Positions 1-5,354 of a DNA stretch of 5,354 bases are shown here, in pieces. The stretch is from Actinomycetales bacterium (lineage in GTDB: Bacteria; Actinomycetota; Actinomycetes; Actinomycetales; Cellulomonadaceae). Location: positions 1 to 5,354 of the forward strand of contig JAATES010000306.1 of NCBI GenBank assembly GCA_015655615.1, written 5' to 3'. Within the stretch, counting starts at the first letter, position 1, and each line of letters begins with the position of its first letter. Under the pieces are notes generated by a model. The model ran no database searches. It was not told where the DNA came from and was given only the letters and a program-made list of their open reading frames with translations. The translations under genes were made by a program, and so were the position numbers.

Positions 1-790
<790 letters not shown>

Positions 791-825
791 TCAGTGATGG
801 AAGTAGACAAGAGCGATATGGCGGG

Positions 826-1350
826 TCAGGCGGGACGAGGCACCCGTTCCAGAGCACGGTCCGTCATGGATCGGGACCCACGGGCGATGCCCACCGTTCC
901 CGATTTCACGATCTCGCGGACCCCGAACTGCTCCAGCGCGGCCAGCAACGCGACCAGCTTGCCGGGGTTCCCGGTCGCCTCGATGGTGACGGCTTCGGGT
1001 GAGACATCGACGACGTGCGCCCGGAACAGCTCGACGACTTCCAGCACATGGCTGCGGATGGCGAGGTCGGCACGGACCTTCACCAGCAGAAGTTCACGCT
1101 GCACCGACGCGTGGTCGTCGAGTTCGATGATCTTGATGACGTTCACCAGCTTATTGAGCTGTTTGGTGACCTGCTCGAGCGGCAGCTCATCGACGTCCAC
1201 CACCACGGTGACGCGGGAGAGCTCCTCATGCTCGGTGGGGCCAACGGCGAGCGAGTGGATGTTGAAGGCGCGCCGGGCGAAGAGCCCGGCGACGCGAGTC
1301 AGGACGCCGGGCTTGTTCTCCACCAGCACGGAGAGGGTATGGCGGGTCAT
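826..1350 (-). CDS. ilvN: Acetolactate synthase small (regulatory) subunit
   Basis: Regulatory partner of the IlvB catalytic subunit. It activates the synthase and makes it sensitive to feedback inhibition by valine. The 174-residue length is normal for the family. An N-terminal ACT domain occupies about residues 4-78 (TLSVLVENKPGVLTRVAGLF), and a C-terminal ACT-like domain about 85-160 contains ATGNPGKLVALLAAL and the end GIARGSRSM. By alignment from memory with E. coli IlvH, the valine-site residues Asn11, Gly14 and Asn29 correspond to Asn12, Gly15 and Asn30 here, all intact, so valine inhibition is expected (inference). The ATG at 1348-1350 is preceded by GAAGGAG with 6-7 nt spacing. It starts 18 nt after the ilvB stop, which indicates cotranscription and matched synthesis of the two subunits. 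The symbol ilvH is used for the same gene in some genomes. Confidence 0.97.
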   Translation of the reverse strand: MTRHTLSVLVENKPGVLTRVAGLFARRAFNIHSLAVGPTEHEELSRVTVVVDVDELPLEQVTKQLNKLVNVIKIIELDDHASVQRELLLVKVRADLAIRSHVLEVVELFRAHVVDVSPEAVTIEATGNPGKLVALLAALEQFGVREIVKSGTVGIARGSRSMTDRALERVPRPA

Positions 1351-1368
1351 CTGTGGTCTCCTTCGCCC

Positions 1369-3210
1369 TCAGTCTTCACGGTCCCACGCCGGAGAGATCC
1401 CGCGTGCGTACTGAATGTCATCGTTGCTCACGCCTGCGGCCACCATCGGCCACACCATCGCGTCCCGCGAGACCGTGAAGTCGATGACGACCGGCTGATC
1501 ATCGATCTCCAGGGCGCGCTTGATGGTCGCGTCGATCTCGTCCTCACGTTCGACCCGCAGGCCCGCGCAGCCATAGGCCGCGGCCAGCTTCACGAAGTCC
1601 GGCACCCGGCGGGTTCCATGTCCGGTGTGCAGGTCGGTGTTCGAATACCGGTTCTCGTAGAACAGGCTCTGCCACTGCCGGACCATTCCCAAGGACGAGT
1701 TGTTGATGATGGCGACCTTGATCGGGATGTCGTTGAGGGTGCAGGTGGCCAGCTCTTGATTGGTCATCTGGAAGCAGCCGTCACCGTCGATGGCCCACAC
1801 CGTGCGATCCGGCGCACCGACTTTGGCCCCCATCGCAGCGGGAACCGCATAGCCCATCGTGCCGAGCCCGCCCGAGTTGATCCACGAGTTCGGACGCTCA
1901 TAGCGGATGAACTGCGAGGCCCACATCTGGTGCTGCCCGACGCCTGCCACGAAGATCGACTCCGGCCCCGACAGCTCCCCCAGCCGCTGGATGATGTGCT
2001 GCGGAGCGAGGAGTCCGTCGTCGGGCTGCGAATACCCCAGCGAATAGGTCTCACGCCAGGCATCGATCTGGTGCCACCACGCCCCCAGATCAGGCTTGCC
2101 ATGAGCCTCGTGCTCCCGCGCGAGCTCGGGAAGCAGGTCGGCGATGATCTCCTTGAGGTCACCGACGATCGGAACATCGACCGCCCGGTTCTTCCCGATC
2201 TCCGCCGGATCGATGTCGGCGTGGATGATGGTCGCATTCTGCGCAAAGCTCGAGAGCTTGCCCGTGACCCGGTCATCGAACCTCGCCCCCAGCGAGAAGA
2301 CCAGGTCAGCCTTCTGCAGCGAGGCCACGGCCGCCACCGTGCCATGCATACCCGGCATGCCGAGGTGCTGCGGGTGCGAGTCGGGCAGGGCGCCGCGGGC
2401 CATCAGCGTCGTGACCACCGCGGCACCGGAGGCGTCGACCAGCTTGCGCAGAGTCTCTGAGGCGCCGGCCCGGATGATGCCTCCGCCCACATAGAGCACC
2501 GGACGCTTGGCCGTGGCCAGCAACCGTGCCGCCTCACGGATCTGCTTGGCATGGGGCTTGGTCACCGGGTGGTATCCCGGGAGAGTGATCTCCTGGGGCC
2601 AGGTGAACGTGGTCGGGAGCTGCATCGCGGACTTCGCGATGTCGACCAGCACCGGGCCTGGGCGGCCGGTGGAGGCGATGTGAAACGCCGAGGCGATGGC
2701 ATTGGGAATCTCGGCTGGATCCGTCACCAGGAAGCTGTGCTTGGTCACCGGCAGGGTGATGCCGACGATATCTGCCTCCTGGAAGGCATCCGTCCCGATC
2801 AGGGAGGCCCCCACTTGCCCGGTGATGGACACCAGCGGGATCGAGTCCATGTTGGCGTCCGCCAGGGGCGTCACCAGGTTCGTGGCACCGGGACCCGACG
2901 TCGCCATGGTGACGCCCACCCGTCCGGTGGCGTGCGCATAGCCGGAGGCAGCATGGCCGCCGCCCTGCTCGTGCCGCACCAGGATGTGGCGCAGCCGGGT
3001 CGAATCCATCAAGGGGTCATAGGCAGGCAAGATCGTTCCGCCGGGAATGCCGAAGACCACCTCGGCCCCGGCTTCCTCCAGGGAACGCACGACGGATTGC
3101 GCTCCGGACATCGGCTCCGCCGAGACGCTGACGGCTGGCCTGGTGCCGCTCGCCTGCGCCACCGCAGGCGGTGCTGGACGGGGGTGCGCAGGACTTGTTT
3201 CCTGTGTCAT
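1369..3210 (-). CDS. ilvB: Acetolactate synthase (acetohydroxyacid synthase) large catalytic subunit
   Basis: ThDP-, Mg2+- and FAD-dependent enzyme that condenses two pyruvates to 2-acetolactate, or pyruvate with 2-oxobutyrate to 2-aceto-2-hydroxybutyrate. It is the committed step to Val, Leu and Ile. The protein has 613 residues. A Pro/Ala-rich tail of about 33 residues is followed by the pyrimidine-binding domain (about 34-200) with catalytic Glu81 in [11 protein letters not shown] central FAD-binding domain lies at about 225-360, then the ThDP domain (about 410-590) with GQHQMWA at 425-431, GDG at 476-478 and the paired Asn503-Asn504. Trp513 is the conserved herbicide-site Trp, and the plant Pro197 position is Gly134 ([11 protein letters not shown]). 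The ATG at 3208-3210 has AGGAG about 7 nt upstream. It is first in the ilvBNC operon and lies behind a leader peptide and attenuator. The disordered N-terminal tail is usual in actinobacterial IlvB. Confidence 0.98.
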   Translation of the reverse strand: MTQETSPAHPRPAPPAVAQASGTRPAVSVSAEPMSGAQSVVRSLEEAGAEVVFGIPGGTILPAYDPLMDSTRLRHILVRHEQGGGHAASGYAHATGRVGVTMATSGPGATNLVTPLADANMDSIPLVSITGQVGASLIGTDAFQEADIVGITLPVTKHSFLVTDPAEIPNAIASAFHIASTGRPGPVLVDIAKSAMQLPTTFTWPQEITLPGYHPVTKPHAKQIREAARLLATAKRPVLYVGGGIIRAGASETLRKLVDASGAAVVTTLMARGALPDSHPQHLGMPGMHGTVAAVASLQKADLVFSLGARFDDRVTGKLSSFAQNATIIHADIDPAEIGKNRAVDVPIVGDLKEIIADLLPELAREHEAHGKPDLGAWWHQIDAWRETYSLGYSQPDDGLLAPQHIIQRLGELSGPESIFVAGVGQHQMWASQFIRYERPNSWINSGGLGTMGYAVPAAMGAKVGAPDRTVWAIDGDGCFQMTNQELATCTLNDIPIKVAIINNSSLGMVRQWQSLFYENRYSNTDLHTGHGTRRVPDFVKLAAAYGCAGLRVEREDEIDATIKRALEIDDQPVVIDFTVSRDAMVWPMVAAGVSNDDIQYARGISPAWDRED

Positions 3211-3240
3211 GCCAATCTCCTGGTCTCAAGACGACGTTCA

Positions 3241-3360
3241 TCAGGCGCTGGCGGGCCGGGGAGTCAAAGGTGAGCCCCGGCTCTGGCACCGATGAGGCAT
3301 CGATGCCAGTGCCGTGAGGAGGCGCGTCTTGTGGACCACCTTCGTCCCCCGCAAGACCAT
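3241..3360 (-). CDS. Possible small ORF in the ilvB leader, 39 codons, unproven
   Basis: An open frame between the attenuator and ilvB. It begins MVLRGTKVVHKTRLLTALAS and ends in a double stop (TGA TGA) 27 nt before the ilvB ATG. The first 18 residues hold seven Val or Leu residues (V2, L3, V8, V9, L14, L15, L18), including the pairs VV and LL. The rest is Arg/Ser/Pro-rich and looks like non-coding sequence in this GC-rich genome. The only ribosome-binding candidate is AGAGAG 4 nt before the ATG, which is weak. Unlike the 17-residue leader peptide, its branched-chain codons are mostly G/C-ending ones. It might be a second leader peptide coupling translation to ilvB, or a chance frame in the untranslated leader. 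I recognise no homologue. Confidence 0.2.
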   Translation of the reverse strand: MVLRGTKVVHKTRLLTALASMPHRCQSRGSPLTPRPASA

Positions 3361-3382
3361 GATGCTCTCTTGCTGGTGACAT

Positions 3383-3420
3383 AAAAAAACCCCTCGTCCC
3401 TTGTGGGGATCATCGAGGGG
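3383..3420 (-). terminator. Intrinsic terminator of the ilvB attenuator
   Basis: Read on the minus strand, CCCCTCG (3420 down to 3414) pairs perfectly with CGAGGGG (3396 to 3390). An inner CCC/GGG can extend the stem, and the hairpin is followed directly by seven T (3389-3383). This is a complete Rho-independent terminator sitting 32 nt after the stop of the leader peptide and 172 nt before the ilvB start, in ilvB orientation. No gene ends just upstream on this strand apart from the leader peptide, so its role must be conditional termination of the ilv operon. Confidence 0.9.
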
Positions 3421-3452
3421 TGAGCGCGCAGACGAGGTCCGGTGACGAGGCC

Positions 3453-3506
3453 TCAGCCAACGCGCCCAGGAAGTACTACGAGAATCTTCGTCTGCACGGT
3501 TCTCAT
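3453..3506 (-). CDS. ilv operon leader peptide (17 residues)
   Basis: The peptide reads MRTVQTKILVVLPGRVG followed by TGA. Residues 8-12 are Ile-Leu-Val-Val-Leu and Val also occurs at 4 and 16, so 7 of 17 residues are branched-chain. Codons 8-12 are ATT CTC GTA GTA CTT; four of the five end in A or T, which is uncommon in these G/C-ending genes and would accentuate ribosome stalling. From memory it resembles the short ilvB leader peptides of Streptomyces (MRT...ILVL...RVG) and, more loosely, of Corynebacterium glutamicum. The ATG at 3504-3506 is preceded by AAAAGGGG with a 4-nt gap, a usable ribosome-binding site. Its product has no function beyond sensing Ile, Leu and Val supply through translation speed. 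It is encoded upstream of a terminator in the ilvB direction, which makes the attenuation reading strong. Confidence 0.88.
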   Translation of the reverse strand: MRTVQTKILVVLPGRVG

Positions 3507-3530
3507 GGTACCCCTTTTGCTCCGGCATGT

Positions 3531-3559
3531 CACATACGCGATCGTCATCCCACTGTGCA
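3531..3559 (-). promoter_or_regulatory. Candidate promoter for the ilv leader transcript
   Basis: On the minus strand, TGCACA (3559-3554) and TATGTG (3536-3531) are separated by 17 nt. They match the sigma-70-type -35 and -10 consensus in 4 and 3 of 6 positions. A start near 3524 would leave a leader of about 18 nt before the leader-peptide ATG, just enough to include its AAAAGGGG ribosome-binding site. The match is weak and other placements further upstream are possible. Confidence 0.25.
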
Positions 3560-3620
3560 CGACCTCGAACGGCTCAGGGGAAGGATGGTGCAGCGCAGAC
3601 GGGTCGCAATGTCCGATTTA

Positions 3621-3636
3621 GTCAGGATGTCAGGAC
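3621..3636. repeat. Tandem 8-bp near repeat, possible operator
   Basis: GTCAGGAT is followed directly by GTCAGGAC, a direct repeat with one mismatch in the divergent promoter region. A related TCAGG occurs at 3650-3654 (GTTCAGGGA). It could be a regulator site for either direction, but two 8-bp copies can arise by chance and I recognise no known operator. Confidence 0.25.
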
Positions 3637-3767
3637 TTTTGACCCGCGTTCAGGGACAAATCATTGGCGACGATGTTCTTACCGGAGTTGTTGAAGGCTC
3701 CACTACAACGTGAACCTGGTGTTCGGCACAAGCCCGCCCAGTCAACCCCTCACAAGGAGGAATACCC

Positions 3768-4370
3768 ATGGACCGCAAGACCCTGGACCGGCTGCTCTCA
3801 GCCACTGGTGTCGTGCTTGCGATCGTGCTCGTACTCGGTGGTGTGCTGCTGACCTGGGCCGGCAACTTCGCAGGCGGGCAAGTCAGCCAGCAGTTGAAGG
3901 CCCAAGGCATCACGATGCCCGAGGGCGAGGCCATCTCGAGTCTGGCGAGCCAGGCCGATCGGGATGCCCTGGAGCCCTTCGCAGGACAGCCGCTCTCGTC
4001 CGGAAAGCAGGCGAAGGCATTCGCGGATCACTACATCCTCGCGCACATGAACGCCGCCAGCGATGGCCGCACCTATGAAGAGGTCAGTGGCGAGTACACC
4101 CAGCTCAGCGCCGATGCCAAGACGACCGAGGACGGCATTGCGCTCGGGAACCTGCGTGAGACCCTGTTCATGGGCAACACCCTGCGCAGCATCCTGCTGA
4201 CGGCCTATGCCTTCGGGACCATGGGTCAGCTCGCGACCATCGGCGCCATCGTCGCGTTCGTCGGCGGCGTGGTGCTCCTGGCGCTCAGCTTCCTCGGCTT
4301 CCGGCACTCTCGCAAGGTCGCGGTCAAGAACGAGGCTGCGGGATCCGCCGCTGTACCCGCCACAGCCTAA
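3768..4370 (+). CDS. Conserved actinobacterial two-TM membrane protein of unknown function
   Basis: The product has 200 residues. A short basic N-terminus (DRKTLDRLL) precedes a transmembrane helix at about 11-32. An extra-membrane segment of roughly 120 residues follows, then a second helix at about 155-178, ending in a cytoplasmic tail rich in Arg/Lys (RHSRK) and then Ala. This predicts both ends inside and the central domain outside. The central part (VSQQLKAQGITMPEGEA, GKQAKAFADHYI, GRTYEEVSGEY, LRETLFMGNTLRSILLTAYAF) matches my memory of a widespread actinobacterial family often mislabelled 'aromatic ring-opening dioxygenase LigA'. Nothing in the sequence supports a dioxygenase. The ATG at 3768 has a near-perfect AAGGAGG 8 nt upstream, suggesting strong translation. 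The gene is divergent from the ilv operon and convergent with the acetyltransferase gene, so it is probably monocistronic. No link to branched-chain metabolism is shown. Confidence 0.85.
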   Translation: MDRKTLDRLLSATGVVLAIVLVLGGVLLTWAGNFAGGQVSQQLKAQGITMPEGEAISSLASQADRDALEPFAGQPLSSGKQAKAFADHYILAHMNAASDGRTYEEVSGEYTQLSADAKTTEDGIALGNLRETLFMGNTLRSILLTAYAFGTMGQLATIGAIVAFVGGVVLLALSFLGFRHSRKVAVKNEAAGSAAVPATA

Positions 4371-4390
4371 CCACCTGACCGCCCCGCCTA

Positions 4391-4403
4391 CGGGTGGCAC
4401 CCG
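4391..4403. repeat. Small hairpin CGGGT-GGC-ACCCG
   Basis: A 5-bp perfect stem with a 3-nt loop, 20 nt after the stop of the two-TM protein gene and directly before the large inverted repeat. It may add to transcript-end structure; alone it is too short to call a terminator. Confidence 0.4.
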
Positions 4404-4405
4404 AA

Positions 4406-4457
4406 GTGAGACGTGTGGGGCTGCCGGAGTCTCCTCCGGCAGCCCCACACGTCTCAC
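4406..4457. terminator. Large perfect inverted repeat, probable bidirectional terminator
   Basis: GTGAGACGTGTGGGGCTGCCGGAG (4406-4429) and its exact reverse complement (4434-4457) are separated by only TCTC, giving a 24-bp uninterrupted, GC-rich stem. It lies between the convergent stops at 4370 (plus) and 4533 (minus), where a shared terminator is expected. Neither side is followed by a T run (TGGCCGC on the plus strand, TTCGGGT on the minus strand), so it is of the U-less type often seen in actinobacteria. A role in mRNA 3'-end protection is an alternative. Confidence 0.8.
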
Positions 4458-4532
4458 TGGCCGCACAGCAGCACCTGCACTCACGCCGCCAGCCGGCTGA
4501 AAAGCCGCCGCGATTCCGGTCGCGGGCTCAGG

Positions 4533-5120
4533 TCATCCCGCGGGCGGGAACTGCGGCCGATAAATGCCGGCCGTGGGGTCGAATTCATCCGCGAGCAGAC
4601 CCATCTGAATGCCATCGGTGAACCCGTCGGCATCGGGGCCGAAGTCGCGCAGCCGGCCCTCTTCGACGAATCCGAATGATTCGTAGAGCGAATATGCCCG
4701 GGGGTTCAGCGCGAGCACGACGAGCCCCACACGGTGCAGACCCAGTCCCCGCGGCTCGGGCTGGAAGGCGACTTCCAGCACGCGGAAGATCGCTTCGCGA
4801 CCGTACCCTCGTCCCCGGAACGACGGCAGCATCGACATGCGCAAGTCAGCTCGCCGGGCTCGCTGATCAAGCCGCTCCAAGGTGATGTGACCGATCATCT
4901 CATCACCGGTGAGGGCAGTGATCGCATAGTCGACCCGCTCCGGATCGTCGGAGACCGCTGACGACCACTGGACGATCTCCTCGTGGGTTGCGGTCCTGGT
5001 CAGTCCCACCAGACGCGAAGTCACCGGGTCCTGCGCGCCGATCCAGAGTGCCTCGGCATCCGCGGCACGGACCGGGCGAAGCCTGATCATCTCTCCGGTG
5101 ACCTCAGGGCCGCGTGTCAT
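4533..5120 (-). CDS. GNAT-family N-acetyltransferase (RimJ/RimL-like)
   Basis: A cytoplasmic acetyl-CoA-dependent acyltransferase of 195 residues, normal for this family; its substrate is unknown. The N-terminus MIRLRPVRAADAEAL (11-25) is the typical first strand and helix. IGHITLERLD (76-85) and the strand LRMSMLP lead into the acetyl-CoA pyrophosphate loop RGRGYG at 102-107 (R/QxxGxG/A). The C-terminal motif NPRAYSLYESFGFVEEGRLRD (139-159) is the usual motif B. This combination matches RimJ/RimL-like enzymes that modify protein N-termini or small molecules; the sequence does not decide which. The ATG at 5118-5120 overlaps the gatB stop by one base (TGATG) and has no clear ribosome-binding site, which suggests translational coupling. 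An internal Met11 start is possible. Cotranscription with gatB may be only positional. Its transcript probably ends at the inverted repeat at 4406-4457. Confidence 0.9.
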   Translation of the reverse strand: MTRGPEVTGEMIRLRPVRAADAEALWIGAQDPVTSRLVGLTRTATHEEIVQWSSAVSDDPERVDYAITALTGDEMIGHITLERLDQRARRADLRMSMLPSFRGRGYGREAIFRVLEVAFQPEPRGLGLHRVGLVVLALNPRAYSLYESFGFVEEGRLRDFGPDADGFTDGIQMGLLADEFDPTAGIYRPQFPPAG

Positions 5121-5354
5121 CAGACGCCGATCTTGTCCAGAACGAGCTCCCGCACACGGCCGGCGTCTGCCTGCCCGCGGGTGCTCTTCATCACTGCTCC
5201 GATGATCGCACCTACCGGGCCCAGGTTCCCACCGCGGATCTTCGCGGCGATGTCCGGCTGCGCCGCCAGGGCCGCGTCGATGGCCTCCAGCAGCGGGCCA
5301 TCGTCGGAGACCACGGCGAGCCCCAGCGTGTCCACGACGTCCGAGGGATCGCCC
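5120..5354 (-). CDS. gatB: Aspartyl/glutamyl-tRNA amidotransferase subunit B, C-terminal 77 codons (partial)
   Basis: GatB binds the misacylated tRNA in the GatCAB complex, which converts Glu-tRNA(Gln), and Asp-tRNA(Asn) where present, to the amidated form in bacteria lacking the matching direct synthetase. Only the tail domain (GatB/YqeY type, helical, tRNA-contacting) is visible. The telling stretches are [41 protein letters not shown] and [20 protein letters not shown], which match the C-termini of GatB proteins. The frame is open to the window edge, so the gene is cut on the right and the in-frame GTG at 5333-5335 is an internal Val, not a start. The stop at 5120-5122 shares its T with the start codon of the acetyltransferase. 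gatA and gatC would be expected further right, outside the window. Confidence 0.95.
   Translation of the reverse strand, partial: GDPSDVVDTLGLAVVSDDGPLLEAIDAALAAQPDIAAKIRGGNLGPVGAIIGAVMKSTRGQADAGRVRELVLDKIGV

Larger units (their letters stand above)
3383..3506 (-). promoter_or_regulatory. Ribosome-mediated transcription attenuator of ilvBNC
   Basis: The unit comprises the leader peptide, alternative RNA pairings and the terminator. On the minus strand, GCAGACGA in leader codons 4-7 (3495-3488) is perfectly complementary to TCGTCTGC (3435-3428). GGGCGCG at codons 14-16 (3467-3461) can pair with CGCGCTC (3428-3422, one G-U), which abuts the terminator. TGAGG at the leader stop (3455-3451) can pair either with CCTCG at 3437-3433 or with CCTCG in the terminator's left arm (3418-3414). 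These overlaps mean the structures are mutually exclusive and could be switched by the position of a ribosome stalled on Ile/Leu/Val codons. Which pairing is the true antiterminator I cannot decide by eye. Low charged tRNA for the branched-chain amino acids is expected to raise readthrough into ilvB. Confidence 0.8.
3507..3767. other. Divergent intergenic region between the ilv leader and the two-TM protein gene
   Basis: These 261 bp must hold the promoters for both directions. Apart from the weak minus-strand candidate at 3531-3559, no promoter stands out. On the plus strand a good -35-like TTGACC (3639-3644) has no matching -10 at 16-18 nt. The region is more A/T-rich around 3600-3715 than the flanking genes, as expected for a promoter region. 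A tandem 8-bp near repeat lies at 3621-3636. I see no tRNA, small-RNA-like terminator or convincing ORF here. Confidence 0.5.

Noticed and set aside
1015..2460. Plus-strand open frame of 481 codons across ilvN and ilvB
   Set aside because: Shadow of the ilv genes: it is rich in His, Arg, Asp and Val, has no recognisable domain, no ribosome-binding site, and spans the junction of two real genes.
3017..3382. Minus-strand frame overlapping the ilvB start, with an internal [12 protein letters not shown] segment just before ilvB
   Set aside because: It overlaps the ilvB N-terminus in another frame and becomes Arg/Gly-rich there. The NVVL stretch is tempting as a leader but has no ribosome-binding site or following terminator.
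3639..3667. Plus-strand promoter with TTGACC as -35
   Set aside because: No acceptable -10 hexamer occurs at 16-18 nt (CATTGG or neighbours), so I do not call it.
3798..4484. Minus-strand frame antisense to the two-TM protein gene
   Set aside because: Composition is that of a shadow frame, and the plus-strand gene has a near-perfect ribosome-binding site and credible transmembrane pattern.
4490..4499. Palindrome CAGCCGGCTG downstream of the acetyltransferase gene
   Set aside because: A 10-bp GC-rich palindrome is common by chance here and has no loop or T run to act as a terminator.

Overview
The window is GC-rich chromosomal DNA from an actinobacterium (Actinomycetota). This is supported by the strong G/C bias at third codon positions, the ilvB-ilvN-ilvC gene order close to gatB, the actinobacterial form of the IlvB and IlvN proteins, and a short ilv leader peptide of actinobacterial type. 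I cannot fix the genus. Nothing suggests a mobile element, phage, CRISPR array or RNA gene.

Layout. Positions 1-766 (minus) hold the first 255 codons of ilvC, cut by the window edge. Positions 826-1350 (minus) are ilvN and 1369-3210 (minus) are ilvB. Transcription therefore runs right to left as ilvB-ilvN-ilvC: acetohydroxyacid synthase large subunit, its regulatory subunit, then ketol-acid reductoisomerase. These are the first two steps of valine, leucine and isoleucine synthesis.

Upstream of ilvB is a leader of about 300 nt. It encodes a 17-residue peptide (3453-3506) with five consecutive branched-chain codons (Ile-Leu-Val-Val-Leu), several of them A/T-ending in an otherwise G/C-ending genome. 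A textbook intrinsic terminator (3383-3420) follows. This is a classic transcription attenuator, and the main regulatory finding. A second small ORF (3241-3360) lies between the attenuator and ilvB and may or may not be translated.

Divergent from the ilv operon, at 3768-4370 (plus), is a conserved actinobacterial two-TM protein of unknown function. It ends facing a minus-strand GNAT acetyltransferase gene (4533-5120). Between these convergent ends is a perfect 24-bp inverted repeat with a 4-nt loop (4406-4457), most likely a bidirectional terminator without a U tract. The acetyltransferase start codon overlaps by one base the stop codon of gatB. The last 77 codons of gatB run off the right edge (5120-5354).

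The long plus-strand open frames across the ilv genes are antisense shadows and are not annotated. The content is mostly conserved housekeeping; the ilv leader is the part most worth following up.
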